64,000 nucleotides of DNA from Leifsonia sp. AG29 (GTDB lineage: Bacteria; Actinomycetota; Actinomycetes; Actinomycetales; Microbacteriaceae): positions 2,170,001 through 2,234,000 of the forward strand of contig NZ_VMSF01000001.1 in assembly GCF_009765225.1 (NCBI RefSeq), read 5' to 3'. The notes below the pieces were generated by a model. That model did not search any database, had not been told where the DNA came from, and saw only the letters and a list, made by a program, of their open reading frames with translations. Positions 19,199 through 26,200 of the stretch are shown in pieces. The translations under genes were made by a program, and so were the position numbers. Every line of letters starts with the position of its first letter. Within the stretch, counting starts at the first letter, position 1.

Positions 19199-19431
19199 TC
19201 ACCAATCGTGCATCGAGCCGTCGAGCAGACGGTTCACCGGCAAGTATGCCGCCTGGTACGGGAAGGACTCGGCGAGCACCTCGTCGTAGTCGACGCCCAG
19301 GCCCGGCTCGTCACCCGGGCTCAGCATCCCGTCGGCGAACGAGTAGGTCGGCCGGAACAGCTCGTCGGTCTCCGGGCTGTGCTTCATGTACTCCTGGATC
19401 CCGAAGTTCGGGATGGCGACGCCCAGGATGT
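19199..19431 (-). pseudogene. Mannonate dehydratase (ManD/RspA-like enolase superfamily), C-terminal fragment
   Basis: Only the last ~75 residues remain: [21 protein letters not shown], then [21 protein letters not shown], then [16 protein letters not shown] at the end. These match the C-terminus of ManD/RspA-type sugar-acid dehydratases, which are normally ~400 aa. Homology stops near 19420-19431, and the sequence then runs directly into the inverted uxaC fragment. The catalytic acids of the barrel are missing, so the protein cannot be functional. The boundary is an estimate from the motif edges. Confidence 0.8.
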
Positions 19432-20264
19432 TCCGCGCCGACCGGTACATGCACCCCGACGAGGCCGGCTGGGCCGCCCGGCTGGAACGCCTGGGCGCCG
19501 CGGCGGACACCGACACGGCGACCTACGCCGGGCTTCTGGAGGCGCTCCGGGCACGTCGCCGGGTGTTCAAGGAGGCGGGAGGCACGGCGACCGACACCGG
19601 TGTGCGCGACGCGGGGTGCGAGCCGCTCGACGAAGCCGAGGCCTCGCGCATCCACCGCGCCGCCCTGGACGGGACCATGACGGCCGCCGAGGCCGTCGCC
19701 TACCGCCGCAACCTGCTCTACCGGCTCGCCGAGTTGTCGGCGGAGGACGGCCTCGTCATGCAGCTCCACCCCGGCGTGCTGCGCAACCACCACCGGCCGA
19801 CCTTCGACGCGTACGGACCGGACACCGGCCACGACCTGCCCGCGGTCGGCGCCTTCACCGAGCCGCTGACGCCGATCCTGCGCGGCTTCGGCACCGACCC
19901 CGTGTTCCGGATCGTGCTGTTCACCGTCGACGAGACCGCGTTCTCCCGCGAGATCGGACCACTGGCCGGCTTCTACCCCTCGGTGTACGCCGGCGCCCCC
20001 TGGTGGTTCCTCGACACGCCCGATGCCATCCTGCGGTACCGCCGGGCCGTGACCGACAGCGCCGGGTTCGCCAAGACGAGCGGGTTCATCGACGGCACGC
20101 GCGCCTTCTGCAGCATCCCGGCACGCCACGACATGTCGCGGCGCGTCGACGCCTCCTATCTCGCGGGGCTCGTCGCCGAGCACCGGCTCGACGAGGAGGA
20201 CGCCTTCGCGGTCGCGCGGCGGCTGGTCGACGACATCCCGCGGGCGACGTTCCGGCTCGGCTGA
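19429..20264 (+). pseudogene. uxaC: Glucuronate isomerase (UxaC), C-terminal fragment
   Basis: About 278 residues match the C-terminal part of UxaC (normally ~470 aa): [88 protein letters not shown] and VDDIPRATFRLG at the end. The N-terminal metal-site half is absent, because the sequence starts abruptly at the junction with the inverted manD fragment. An ATG at 19386 would start an ORF partly made of antisense manD, but no ribosome site is seen. UxaC isomerises glucuronate and galacturonate; the remnant should be inactive. Confidence 0.8.
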
Positions 20265-20404
20265 CGGAACGGGCCGTCGGGGCATCACGGTACGCTGGAG
20301 GGACTGCTCGATTCTTGCCACCCGCGGGAGAGCTGACCCCCCGACTACATCCCCGTCGTGGCGGACGGCCCCCGTCCGTCGCGGCTACACGAAGGAGCAT
20401 CACG

Positions 20405-21862
20405 TTGTCACAGGAAGCAACCGCCAATATCGGAGTCGTCGGTCTGGCGGTGATGGGCTCGAACCTGGCCCGCAACCTCGCCTCCCGCGAGGGCAACACG
20501 GTGGCGGTGTTCAACCGCACGTACGCCCGGACCGAGGAGCTGGTGAAGGCGCACCCGGAGGCCGGGTTCGTCTCGGCCGAGCAGATGGACGATTTCGTCG
20601 CCTCCCTCTCGAAGCCGCGCACCGCGATCATCATGGTGCAGGCCGGGAAGGGCACCGACGCGGTGATCGACCAGCTGGTGGAGCGGTTCGAGCCGGGCGA
20701 CATCATCGTCGACGGCGGCAACGCGAACTTCCACGACACGATCGAGCGCGAGAAGCGCATCGCCCCCACGGGCATCCACTTCGTCGGCGCCGGGATCTCC
20801 GGCGGCGAGGAGGGCGCCCTGAACGGCCCGTCGATCATGCCGGGAGGCTCGGCCGAGTCGTACGAGACGCTCGGCCCGATCCTGGAGTCGATCGCCGCGG
20901 TCGCCGAGGGCGAGCCGTGCGTGACCCACGTGGGCACCGACGGCGCCGGTCACTTCGTGAAGATGATCCACAACGGCATCGAGTACGCCGACATGCAGCT
21001 GATCGCCGAGGCGTACGACCTGCTGCGCACGGTCGGCGGACTGTCGCCGGCCGAGATCGCGGACGTGTTCGCCGAGTGGAACAACGGCTATCTCGAGTCG
21101 TACCTGATCGAGATCACCGCGGAGGTGCTCCGCCAGGTCGACGCCGAGACCGGCAAGCCCTTCATCGACATCGTGCTCGACCAGGCCGGGTCCAAGGGCA
21201 CCGGCGTGTGGACCGTGCAGAACGCCCTCGACCTCGGCGTCCCCGTCGGCGGCATTGCCGAAGCCGTGTTCGCCCGCGCCGTCTCCTCCAAGCCGGCGCA
21301 GCGCGCCGCCGTGCAGGCGACCCTGACATCGCGGCCCGAGGTGCAGAAGGCCGAAGACGTCGCCGCATTCGCCGACGACGTGTCCAAGGCGCTGTACGCC
21401 TCCAAGGTCGTCGCCTACGCGCAGGGCTTCGACGCGATCATCGCCGGCGCCGAGAAGTACGGGTGGGACATCCACAAGGACAAGATCGCGAAGATCTGGC
21501 GCGGCGGCTGCATCATCCGCGCCCAGTTCCTGAACCGCATCGCCGACGCCTACGACGAGAACCCCGACATCGCCACCCTGCTCGAGGCGCCGTACTTCGC
21601 CGACGCCGTCCGCGAGGGCGAGGCCGCCTGGCGCCGCATCGTCGCCACCGCCGCCCTCTCCGGAGTGCCCGTGCCCGGCTTCGGCGCCGCCCTGTCGTAC
21701 TACGACTCGCTCGCCTCCACCCGCCTCCCCGCCGCCCTCGTGCAGGGTCAGCGCGACTTCTTCGGCGCGCACACCTACAAGCGCGTCGACAAGGACGGCA
21801 CCTTCCACACCCTCTGGTCCGGCGACCGCACCGAGACCGAGTCCGAGGGCTCCTCGCACTGA
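20405..21862 (+). CDS. gnd: 6-phosphogluconate dehydrogenase (decarboxylating)
   Basis: 485 aa, full length. Oxidises 6-phosphogluconate to ribulose-5-phosphate plus CO2 with NADP+ in the pentose phosphate route. Rossmann motif IGVVGLAVMGSNLARNLA; substrate-site FVGAGISGGEEGALNGPSIMPGG with Lys and Asn in HFVKMIHNGIEYADMQLI; the C-terminal region FFGAHTYKRVDKDGTFHTLW reaches into the partner subunit in known dimers. The start is TTG 20405 with AAGGAG 7 bases upstream; the long frame to 19175 is antisense to other genes. A 15-bp hairpin terminates it. It works with gntK nearby. Confidence 0.96.
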   Translation: MSQEATANIGVVGLAVMGSNLARNLASREGNTVAVFNRTYARTEELVKAHPEAGFVSAEQMDDFVASLSKPRTAIIMVQAGKGTDAVIDQLVERFEPGDIIVDGGNANFHDTIEREKRIAPTGIHFVGAGISGGEEGALNGPSIMPGGSAESYETLGPILESIAAVAEGEPCVTHVGTDGAGHFVKMIHNGIEYADMQLIAEAYDLLRTVGGLSPAEIADVFAEWNNGYLESYLIEITAEVLRQVDAETGKPFIDIVLDQAGSKGTGVWTVQNALDLGVPVGGIAEAVFARAVSSKPAQRAAVQATLTSRPEVQKAEDVAAFADDVSKALYASKVVAYAQGFDAIIAGAEKYGWDIHKDKIAKIWRGGCIIRAQFLNRIADAYDENPDIATLLEAPYFADAVREGEAAWRRIVATAALSGVPVPGFGAALSYYDSLASTRLPAALVQGQRDFFGAHTYKRVDKDGTFHTLWSGDRTETESEGSSH

Positions 21863-21876
21863 CGGAGCCCCGGTCG

Positions 21877-21913
21877 GCGCCCGCGTCGCGCTTGCGCAGC
21901 GCGACGCGGGCGC
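21877..21913 (+). terminator. gnd: Strong hairpin terminator after gnd
   Basis: Perfect 15-base arms GCGCCCGCGTCGCGC (21877-21891) and complement (21899-21913), loop TTGCGCA, starting 14 bases after the gnd stop. There is no U-tract. Confidence 0.7.
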
Positions 21914-21926
21914 TCAGACTCAAGGG

Positions 21927-22277
21927 GTGACGTTCGAGGACCATCCCGAGCTCGCGGAGTACGAACCGCTCGGCGAGCGACCGCTGCGCGGCCGGACCAT
22001 GACGGTGGCGACCCGGGTCTTCGTCGTGGTGGCGCTCGCGGCGCTGGTCCTGCCCGGCGTCCTGCTCACCGTGAACATCCAGAGCGCGACCGCCGCGTAC
22101 ACCTGCGAGGTCTACGCCAGGCATTACGTGCGCGACGCTCAGGGATCCGCGGCGCGGTTCGAGCTGACCGGACCGGCGGGGCCGGGCTGGCAGTGCTACG
22201 CGCTCAACACCGAGGGCGACTCGACGTGGGTGGCGCCGCTCGGGCTCATCCCCTCGGCGCCGCACGAACTCCCGTAG
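21927..22277 (+). CDS. Small membrane-anchored protein of unknown function
   Basis: 116 aa. An acidic N-terminus (MTFEDHPELAEYEPLGERP) is followed by one membrane span at about residues 30-50 (VFVVVALAALVLPGVLLTV). An exported domain of ~65 residues with two cysteines (YTCEVYARHYV and PGWQCYALNTEG) could form a disulfide. The start GTG at 21927 has AAGGG close upstream. It lies directly after the gnd terminator and directly before a 15-bp tandem repeat array, which begins 15 bases after its stop. Family not recognised. Confidence 0.6.
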   Translation: MTFEDHPELAEYEPLGERPLRGRTMTVATRVFVVVALAALVLPGVLLTVNIQSATAAYTCEVYARHYVRDAQGSAARFELTGPAGPGWQCYALNTEGDSTWVAPLGLIPSAPHELP

Positions 22278-22292
22278 CCGCGCGCCCGCACC

Positions 22293-22577
22293 GGTCGCTC
22301 GCACATCGGTCGCTCCCGCATCCGCGGCTCCCGTATCCGCCGCTTCCGCATCCGCCGCTCGCGTATCCGCCGCTCCCGTATCCGCCGCTTCCGCATCCGC
22401 CGCTGCCGCATCGGTCGCTCCCACATCCGCCGCTCCCACATCCGCCGCTCCCGCATCCGCCGCTCCCGCATCCGCGGCTACCGTATCCGTCGCTCCCACA
22501 TCCGCCTCTCCCGCATCCGCGGCTACCGTATCCGTCGCTCCCGCATCCGCGGCTCCCGCATCCGCGGCTCCCGCATC
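22293..22577. repeat. 15-bp tandem repeat array, 19 units
   Basis: Nineteen consecutive 15-base units with consensus CGCCGCTCCCGCATC (variants GGTCGCT, CGCGGCT, CCCGTATC, CCCACATC) run without a phase break. A degenerate twentieth unit starts at 22578. Because 15 is a multiple of 3 and the unit has no stop, several frames on both strands are open through it (LPHPP-like on plus, DAGAA-like on minus). None has a convincing start, so I treat it as a noncoding minisatellite. Confidence 0.9.
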
Positions 22578-22584
22578 GGTCGCT

Positions 22585-22628
22585 AACGGAGGAAAACGGC
22601 CCCGGAACGGCCCCGGGCATCCTCCGTT
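22585..22628. repeat. Inverted repeat AACGGAGG ... CCTCCGTT
   Basis: Eight-base arms at 22585-22592 and 22621-22628 flank a short direct repeat (CGGCCCCGG twice). It could act as a transcription terminator at the end of the tandem array. The same AACGGAGG/CCTCCGTT word recurs further downstream, at 22929-22941 among other places. Confidence 0.5.
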
Positions 22629-22660
22629 CCCCGCGTACGCGGGGCAAACGCGCCCGATCA

Positions 22661-22941
22661 TCCTCCCTACCCGACACAGCGCGGCTGGGCGGCTGCCCGA
22701 GGTCACGCAACGGCGAGTGCTGAGGGAGGATGAATCCGCTCCCGACGCGTCAGATGCGGCGAACGGAGGGGCTCGCAGCGGCAGCGTGCCGCCTAACCCT
22801 CCCTACTCGACGCGCTGGCGCCAGGCGGGAGCCCGGCAGCCACGCCAAGGCGAGCGCTGAGGGAGGATGAATCGACTCCCGAGGCCTCGGGCGCGGCGAA
22901 CGGAGGGCGGTCGGCCCCGAGCGGCAGAATCATCCTCCGTT
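22661..22941. repeat. Duplicated ~136-bp intergenic unit
   Basis: Two diverged direct copies (about 22661-22790 and 22797-22927) share CCTCCCTAC, the stretch GCGAGYGCTGAGGGAGGATG (22713 and 22850) and GCGGCGAACGGAGGG (22756 and 22893), offset by 136-137 bases. The motif GGAGG, often as GGAGGATGA, alternates in orientation across the region. No gene is visible between the tandem array and the prs stop (22578-22990). Confidence 0.7.
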
Positions 22942-22990
22942 GCCGGCGCCGGGGGTCTCCGCCCACCGGCACCGCAGGGCCCGCGCCGGG

Positions 22991-23968
22991 CTAAGCGGCG
23001 CCGTCGAACATCGAGGTCACCGAGCCGTCGGTGAACACCTCGCGGATGGCGCTCGCGAGGAGCGGCGCGATCGAGAGCACCGTGAGGTTCTCCCACCGCT
23101 TGTGCTCCGGCAGCGGGAGGGTGTCGGTCACGACGACCTGGTCGATCGAGTCGCTCTGCAGCAGCTCGACCGCCGGGTCGCTGAACACGGCGTGCGTCGC
23201 GGCCACGACCACGCCGATCGCTCCGTTGGCCTTGAGCGCCTCGGCCGCCTTCACGATCGTGCGACCGGTGTCGATGAGGTCGTCGACGAGGAGGCAGACC
23301 CTCCCGCGGACGTCGCCGACGATCTCGTGGACGGAGACCTGGTTCGGCACGAGCGGGTCGCGGCGCTTGTGGATGATGGCGAGCGGCGCGCCGAGCTTGT
23401 CGCTCCAGATGTCGGCCACGCGCACGCGCCCCATGTCGGGCGACACGACGGTGAGCGTCTCCGGGTCGAGCTCGCGGCGCATGTGCTCGAGCAGCACCGG
23501 CATCGCGAAGAGGTGATCGACGGGACCGTCGAAGAAGCCCTGGATCTGCGCGGCGTGCAGATCGACCGACATGATGCGGTCGGCGCCGGCGGCCTTGAAC
23601 AGGTCGGCGACGAGGCGCGCCGAGATCGGTTCGCGGCCGCGGCCCTTCTTGTCCTGACGGGCGTACGGGTAGAACGGGGCGACGACGGTGATGCGCTTCG
23701 CGGAGGCACGCTTGAGCGCGTCCACCATGATCAGCTGCTCCATGAGCCACTCGTTGATCGGGGAGGTGTGCGACTGGATCACGAAGGCGTCCGAGCCGCG
23801 CACGCTCTCGTCGAACCGGGCGTAGATCTCGCCGTTGGCGAAGGTGCGGGCGTCGGTGGGGACCAGCTCGCTGCCGAGGCACTCGGCGATCTCGTGCGCC
23901 AGTTGGGGATGTGCCCGACCGGAGATGAGGACGAGTCGCTTCTGACCGGTCGCGGTGATCCCTGACAC
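22991..23968 (-). CDS. prs: Ribose-phosphate pyrophosphokinase (PRPP synthetase)
   Basis: 325 aa, full length. Makes PRPP from ribose-5-phosphate and ATP for nucleotide, His and Trp synthesis. Marks: KRLVLISGRAHPQLAHEIA, FANGEIYARFDESVRG, FYPYARQDKKGRGREPISA, the PRPP-synthase signature DLHAAQIQGFFDGPVDHL, and the PRPP-binding loop CLLVDDLIDTGRTI. The GTG at 23968 abuts the glmU stop (TAA at 23969-23971), with GGAG 7 bases upstream, so glmU-prs is an operon. Confidence 0.97.
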   Translation of the reverse strand: MSGITATGQKRLVLISGRAHPQLAHEIAECLGSELVPTDARTFANGEIYARFDESVRGSDAFVIQSHTSPINEWLMEQLIMVDALKRASAKRITVVAPFYPYARQDKKGRGREPISARLVADLFKAAGADRIMSVDLHAAQIQGFFDGPVDHLFAMPVLLEHMRRELDPETLTVVSPDMGRVRVADIWSDKLGAPLAIIHKRRDPLVPNQVSVHEIVGDVRGRVCLLVDDLIDTGRTIVKAAEALKANGAIGVVVAATHAVFSDPAVELLQSDSIDQVVVTDTLPLPEHKRWENLTVLSIAPLLASAIREVFTDGSVTSMFDGAA

Positions 23969-25408
23969 TTATTCTCCGCTCTCTGCCGCGTCGGCCGCCT
24001 TCGCGGCCCTGTCGGCGTCGGTGCCCGGACGCTTCTCGGCGACCCAGCCTTCGATGTTGCGTTGCGGCGCGACCGTGATGGCGAGGGCTCCCGCCGGCAC
24101 GTCCTTGCGGACGACCGTTCCTGCCCCCGTGTACGCTCCGTCACCCATCCTAACCGGCGCGACGAGCACGGTGTTCGTGCTGATCCGCACATCGGAGCCG
24201 ATCTCGGTGCGGTGCTTGTTCACGCCGTCGTAGTTCGCGGTGATGACCCCGGCCCCGAGATTCCCGCGCGCGCCCACCTCGGCGTCGCCGACGTAGTTGA
24301 AGTGCGCGAGCTTCGTCCCCTCGCCGATCACTGCGTTCTTCGTCTCGCTGAAGGTGCCGATCTTGCCGCCGGCTCCGAGCACCGTGCCCGGGCGGAGGTA
24401 CGAGAACGGCCCGACGGTCGCGCCCGCGCCGATGACCGACAGCGTCGCGTCGGCGCGCTTGACCGTCGCGCCCTCGCCGACCTCGCAGTCGAGCAGCGTG
24501 GTGTCGGGCCCGATGGTCGCGCCGGTCTTCACCACCGTCGCCCCGCGGATCTGGGTGCCGGGGAGGAGCGTCACATCGGGCGCGAGCTTCGCCTTCACAT
24601 CGATCCAGGTGGTGGCCGGGTCCTGGACGGTGACGCCGGCGAGCTGCCAGGTCCGCACGAGGAGGGCGTTGAGCTTCGCGGCGGCGTCGCTGAGCTGGGC
24701 GCGGTCGTTGATGCCCTCGACGAGCCACGACTCCGGGACGGGGAGCGCGTCGACGTCGAACCCGGCCTCGCGGAGGAGGGCGATGACGTCGGTCAGGTAC
24801 TTCTCGCCCTGCGCGTTGTCGGTCGAGACGAGCGCCAGCCGGTCGCGGAGGGCGGCCAGCCCGAACAGGTAGATGCCGGCGTTGATCTCGCCGATCCGCC
24901 GCTCGTCCTCGGTGGCGTCCTTGTGCTCCACGATGCGGTCGAGGTGCCCCTCCGGGGTGCGGACGATCCGGCCGTAGCCCGTCGCATCGGCCGGGAAGGA
25001 CGACAGGATCGTCGCCGCGGCCTCGCCGGAGCGGTGCGCGGCGATGAGCTCGCGAAGGGTCGCGGCGTCGAGGAGGGGCACATCGCCGTTGACCACGAGG
25101 ACGTCGCCGGCGAAGTCGGCCGGCAGCGCCTCCACCGCCTGCTCGACCGCGCGGCCGGTGCCCGGGACCTCGTCCTGGTCGACGATGACGGCCTCGGGCA
25201 GCTCCTGCGCGATCACCGCGGCGAGCCGGTCGCGCTCGTGGCGCACGACGGCCACGACGTGGGCCGCGTCCAGCTCCTTGGCGGTGGCGAGGACGTGCGC
25301 GACGATCGGGATGCCGCCGAGCTCGTGGAGGAGCTTCGGCGTCGCGGACTTCATCCGGGTGCCCTGACCCGCCGCGAGCACGACGATGGCGAGATTCTGG
25401 TCGGTCAT
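23969..25408 (-). CDS. glmU: Bifunctional GlmU (UTP-GlcN-1-P acetyl/uridylyltransferase)
   Basis: 479 aa. Makes UDP-GlcNAc for peptidoglycan and wall polymers. The N-terminal uridylyltransferase has VVLAAGQGTRMKSATPKLLHELGG and VNGDVPLL. The C-terminal left-handed beta-helix acetyltransferase has hexapeptide repeats from ~residue 270 and KNAVIGEGTKLAHFNYVGDAEVG with the catalytic His. A charged tail ends the protein. GGGAGG lies 4 bases before ATG 25408. tRNA-Gln stands just upstream on the same strand. Confidence 0.96.
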   Translation of the reverse strand: MTDQNLAIVVLAAGQGTRMKSATPKLLHELGGIPIVAHVLATAKELDAAHVVAVVRHERDRLAAVIAQELPEAVIVDQDEVPGTGRAVEQAVEALPADFAGDVLVVNGDVPLLDAATLRELIAAHRSGEAAATILSSFPADATGYGRIVRTPEGHLDRIVEHKDATEDERRIGEINAGIYLFGLAALRDRLALVSTDNAQGEKYLTDVIALLREAGFDVDALPVPESWLVEGINDRAQLSDAAAKLNALLVRTWQLAGVTVQDPATTWIDVKAKLAPDVTLLPGTQIRGATVVKTGATIGPDTTLLDCEVGEGATVKRADATLSVIGAGATVGPFSYLRPGTVLGAGGKIGTFSETKNAVIGEGTKLAHFNYVGDAEVGARGNLGAGVITANYDGVNKHRTEIGSDVRISTNTVLVAPVRMGDGAYTGAGTVVRKDVPAGALAITVAPQRNIEGWVAEKRPGTDADRAAKAADAAESGE

Positions 25409-25432
25409 GTCCCTCCCGGGTTCGTGTGTTCG

Positions 25433-25504
25433 CTCCGCCTCCAGGACTCGAACCTGGACCTAACAGCTCCAAAGGCTGTCGTGCTGCCATTACACCAAGG
25501 CGGA
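25433..25504 (-). tRNA. tRNA-Gln (anticodon UUG)
   Basis: Acceptor TCCGCCT pairs with AGGCGGA, discriminator G. The anticodon stem ACAGC/GCTGT encloses the loop CTTTGGA, giving anticodon UUG, which reads CAA (and possibly CAG). The T loop is GGTTCGAGTCC-like. 72 nt, CCA not encoded. It is immediately upstream of glmU on the same strand, as in other actinobacteria. Confidence 0.95.
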
Positions 25505-25603
25505 ACACGCTCGCGCGCAGATGACAGTCTGCCAGACGGCCGCCGGGCGACCGCCCCGCCTCCGCCGGACGCACCGCGGTGCCCGCCGTGTCGCGCGGGT
25601 CAA

Positions 25604-25609
25604 TAACAT
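25604..25609 (+). promoter_or_regulatory. Leaderless-type -10 element of the MarR gene
   Basis: TAACAT, 6 bases before ATG 25616. An AGG-like run in between is too close to the ATG to serve as a ribosome site. Confidence 0.45.
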
Positions 25610-25615
25610 GGAGGA

Positions 25616-26119
25616 ATGGCAGAGGCTCGCGACGAGGTGGACCGCATCGTCGACGCGTGGCTGCGCGAGCGTCCCGATCTCGACTTCTCGCCCCTCCAGG
25701 TGCTCTCGCGGGTGGACCGCCTGTCGCGCCACCTCGACCGGGCCCGGCGGGCCGCCTTCGAGCGCTCCGACCTCGATTCGTGGGAGTTCGACGTGCTCGC
25801 CGCGCTGCGTCGTGCGGGCAGCCCGTACCAGCTGAGCCCGAAGGCGCTGCTGCAGCAGACGCTCGTGTCATCCGGCACCATGACGAACCGGATCGACCGG
25901 CTGGTGGCTCGCGGACTCGTCGAGCGGCGGACCGACCCCAACGACGGCCGGGGCATCCTCGTCCAGATGACGGCTCAGGGCCTGACCCGGGTGGACGCCG
26001 CGATCACCCGCCTGGTGGATGCCGAAGCGGAGCTGCTCGAGGGGCTGTCGGCCGCCGACGCGGACCGGCTGTCGGCCCTCCTCCGCAAGCTGAGCCTGGG
26101 CTTCGACGCGACGGCCTGA
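25616..26119 (+). CDS. MarR-family transcriptional regulator
   Basis: 167 aa winged-helix dimer. Visible order: N-terminal dimerisation helices (EVDRIVDAWLRERPDL), then SWEFDVLAALRRAGSPYQLSPKALLQQTLVSSGTMTNRIDRL (recognition helix), the wing VERRTDPNDGRGILVQMT, then C-terminal dimer helices. The segment DLDFSPLQVLSRVDRLSRHLDRARR resembles actinobacterial MarR proteins that sense aromatic ligands, but the ligand cannot be told. No divergent partner gene is present; the downstream gene is a wall-polymer transferase 80 bases away. Confidence 0.9.
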   Translation: MAEARDEVDRIVDAWLRERPDLDFSPLQVLSRVDRLSRHLDRARRAAFERSDLDSWEFDVLAALRRAGSPYQLSPKALLQQTLVSSGTMTNRIDRLVARGLVERRTDPNDGRGILVQMTAQGLTRVDAAITRLVDAEAELLEGLSAADADRLSALLRKLSLGFDATA

Positions 26120-26187
26120 CCCGGCCGCCGTGGCGGTCCCCGGGCGCCGTCACGGGCGGCTCCCAGCAGACCGTTATCCCGCGTTCA

Positions 26188-26193
26188 TAAAAT
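26188..26193 (+). promoter_or_regulatory. Leaderless-type -10 element of the glycerophosphotransferase fusion
   Basis: TAAAAT, 7 bases before ATG 26201. It selects this ATG over the GTG at 26195. Confidence 0.5.
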
Positions 26194-26200
26194 CGTGGCG

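Noticed and set aside
19175-20404. N-terminal extension of gnd
   Set aside because: The upstream frame overlaps the uxaC remnant out of frame; TTG 20405 with AAGGAG gives the canonical 6PGDH N-terminus.
22277-22706. Alanine-rich repeat protein (DAGAA-type) on the minus strand
   Set aside because: Same reason: an in-frame minisatellite. The continuation past it is antisense to the 116-aa gene.
22193-22723. Proline-rich repeat protein (LPHPP-type) on the plus strand
   Set aside because: The frame is open only because the 15-bp unit lacks stops. It begins inside another gene in a different frame and has no ribosome site or -10 element.
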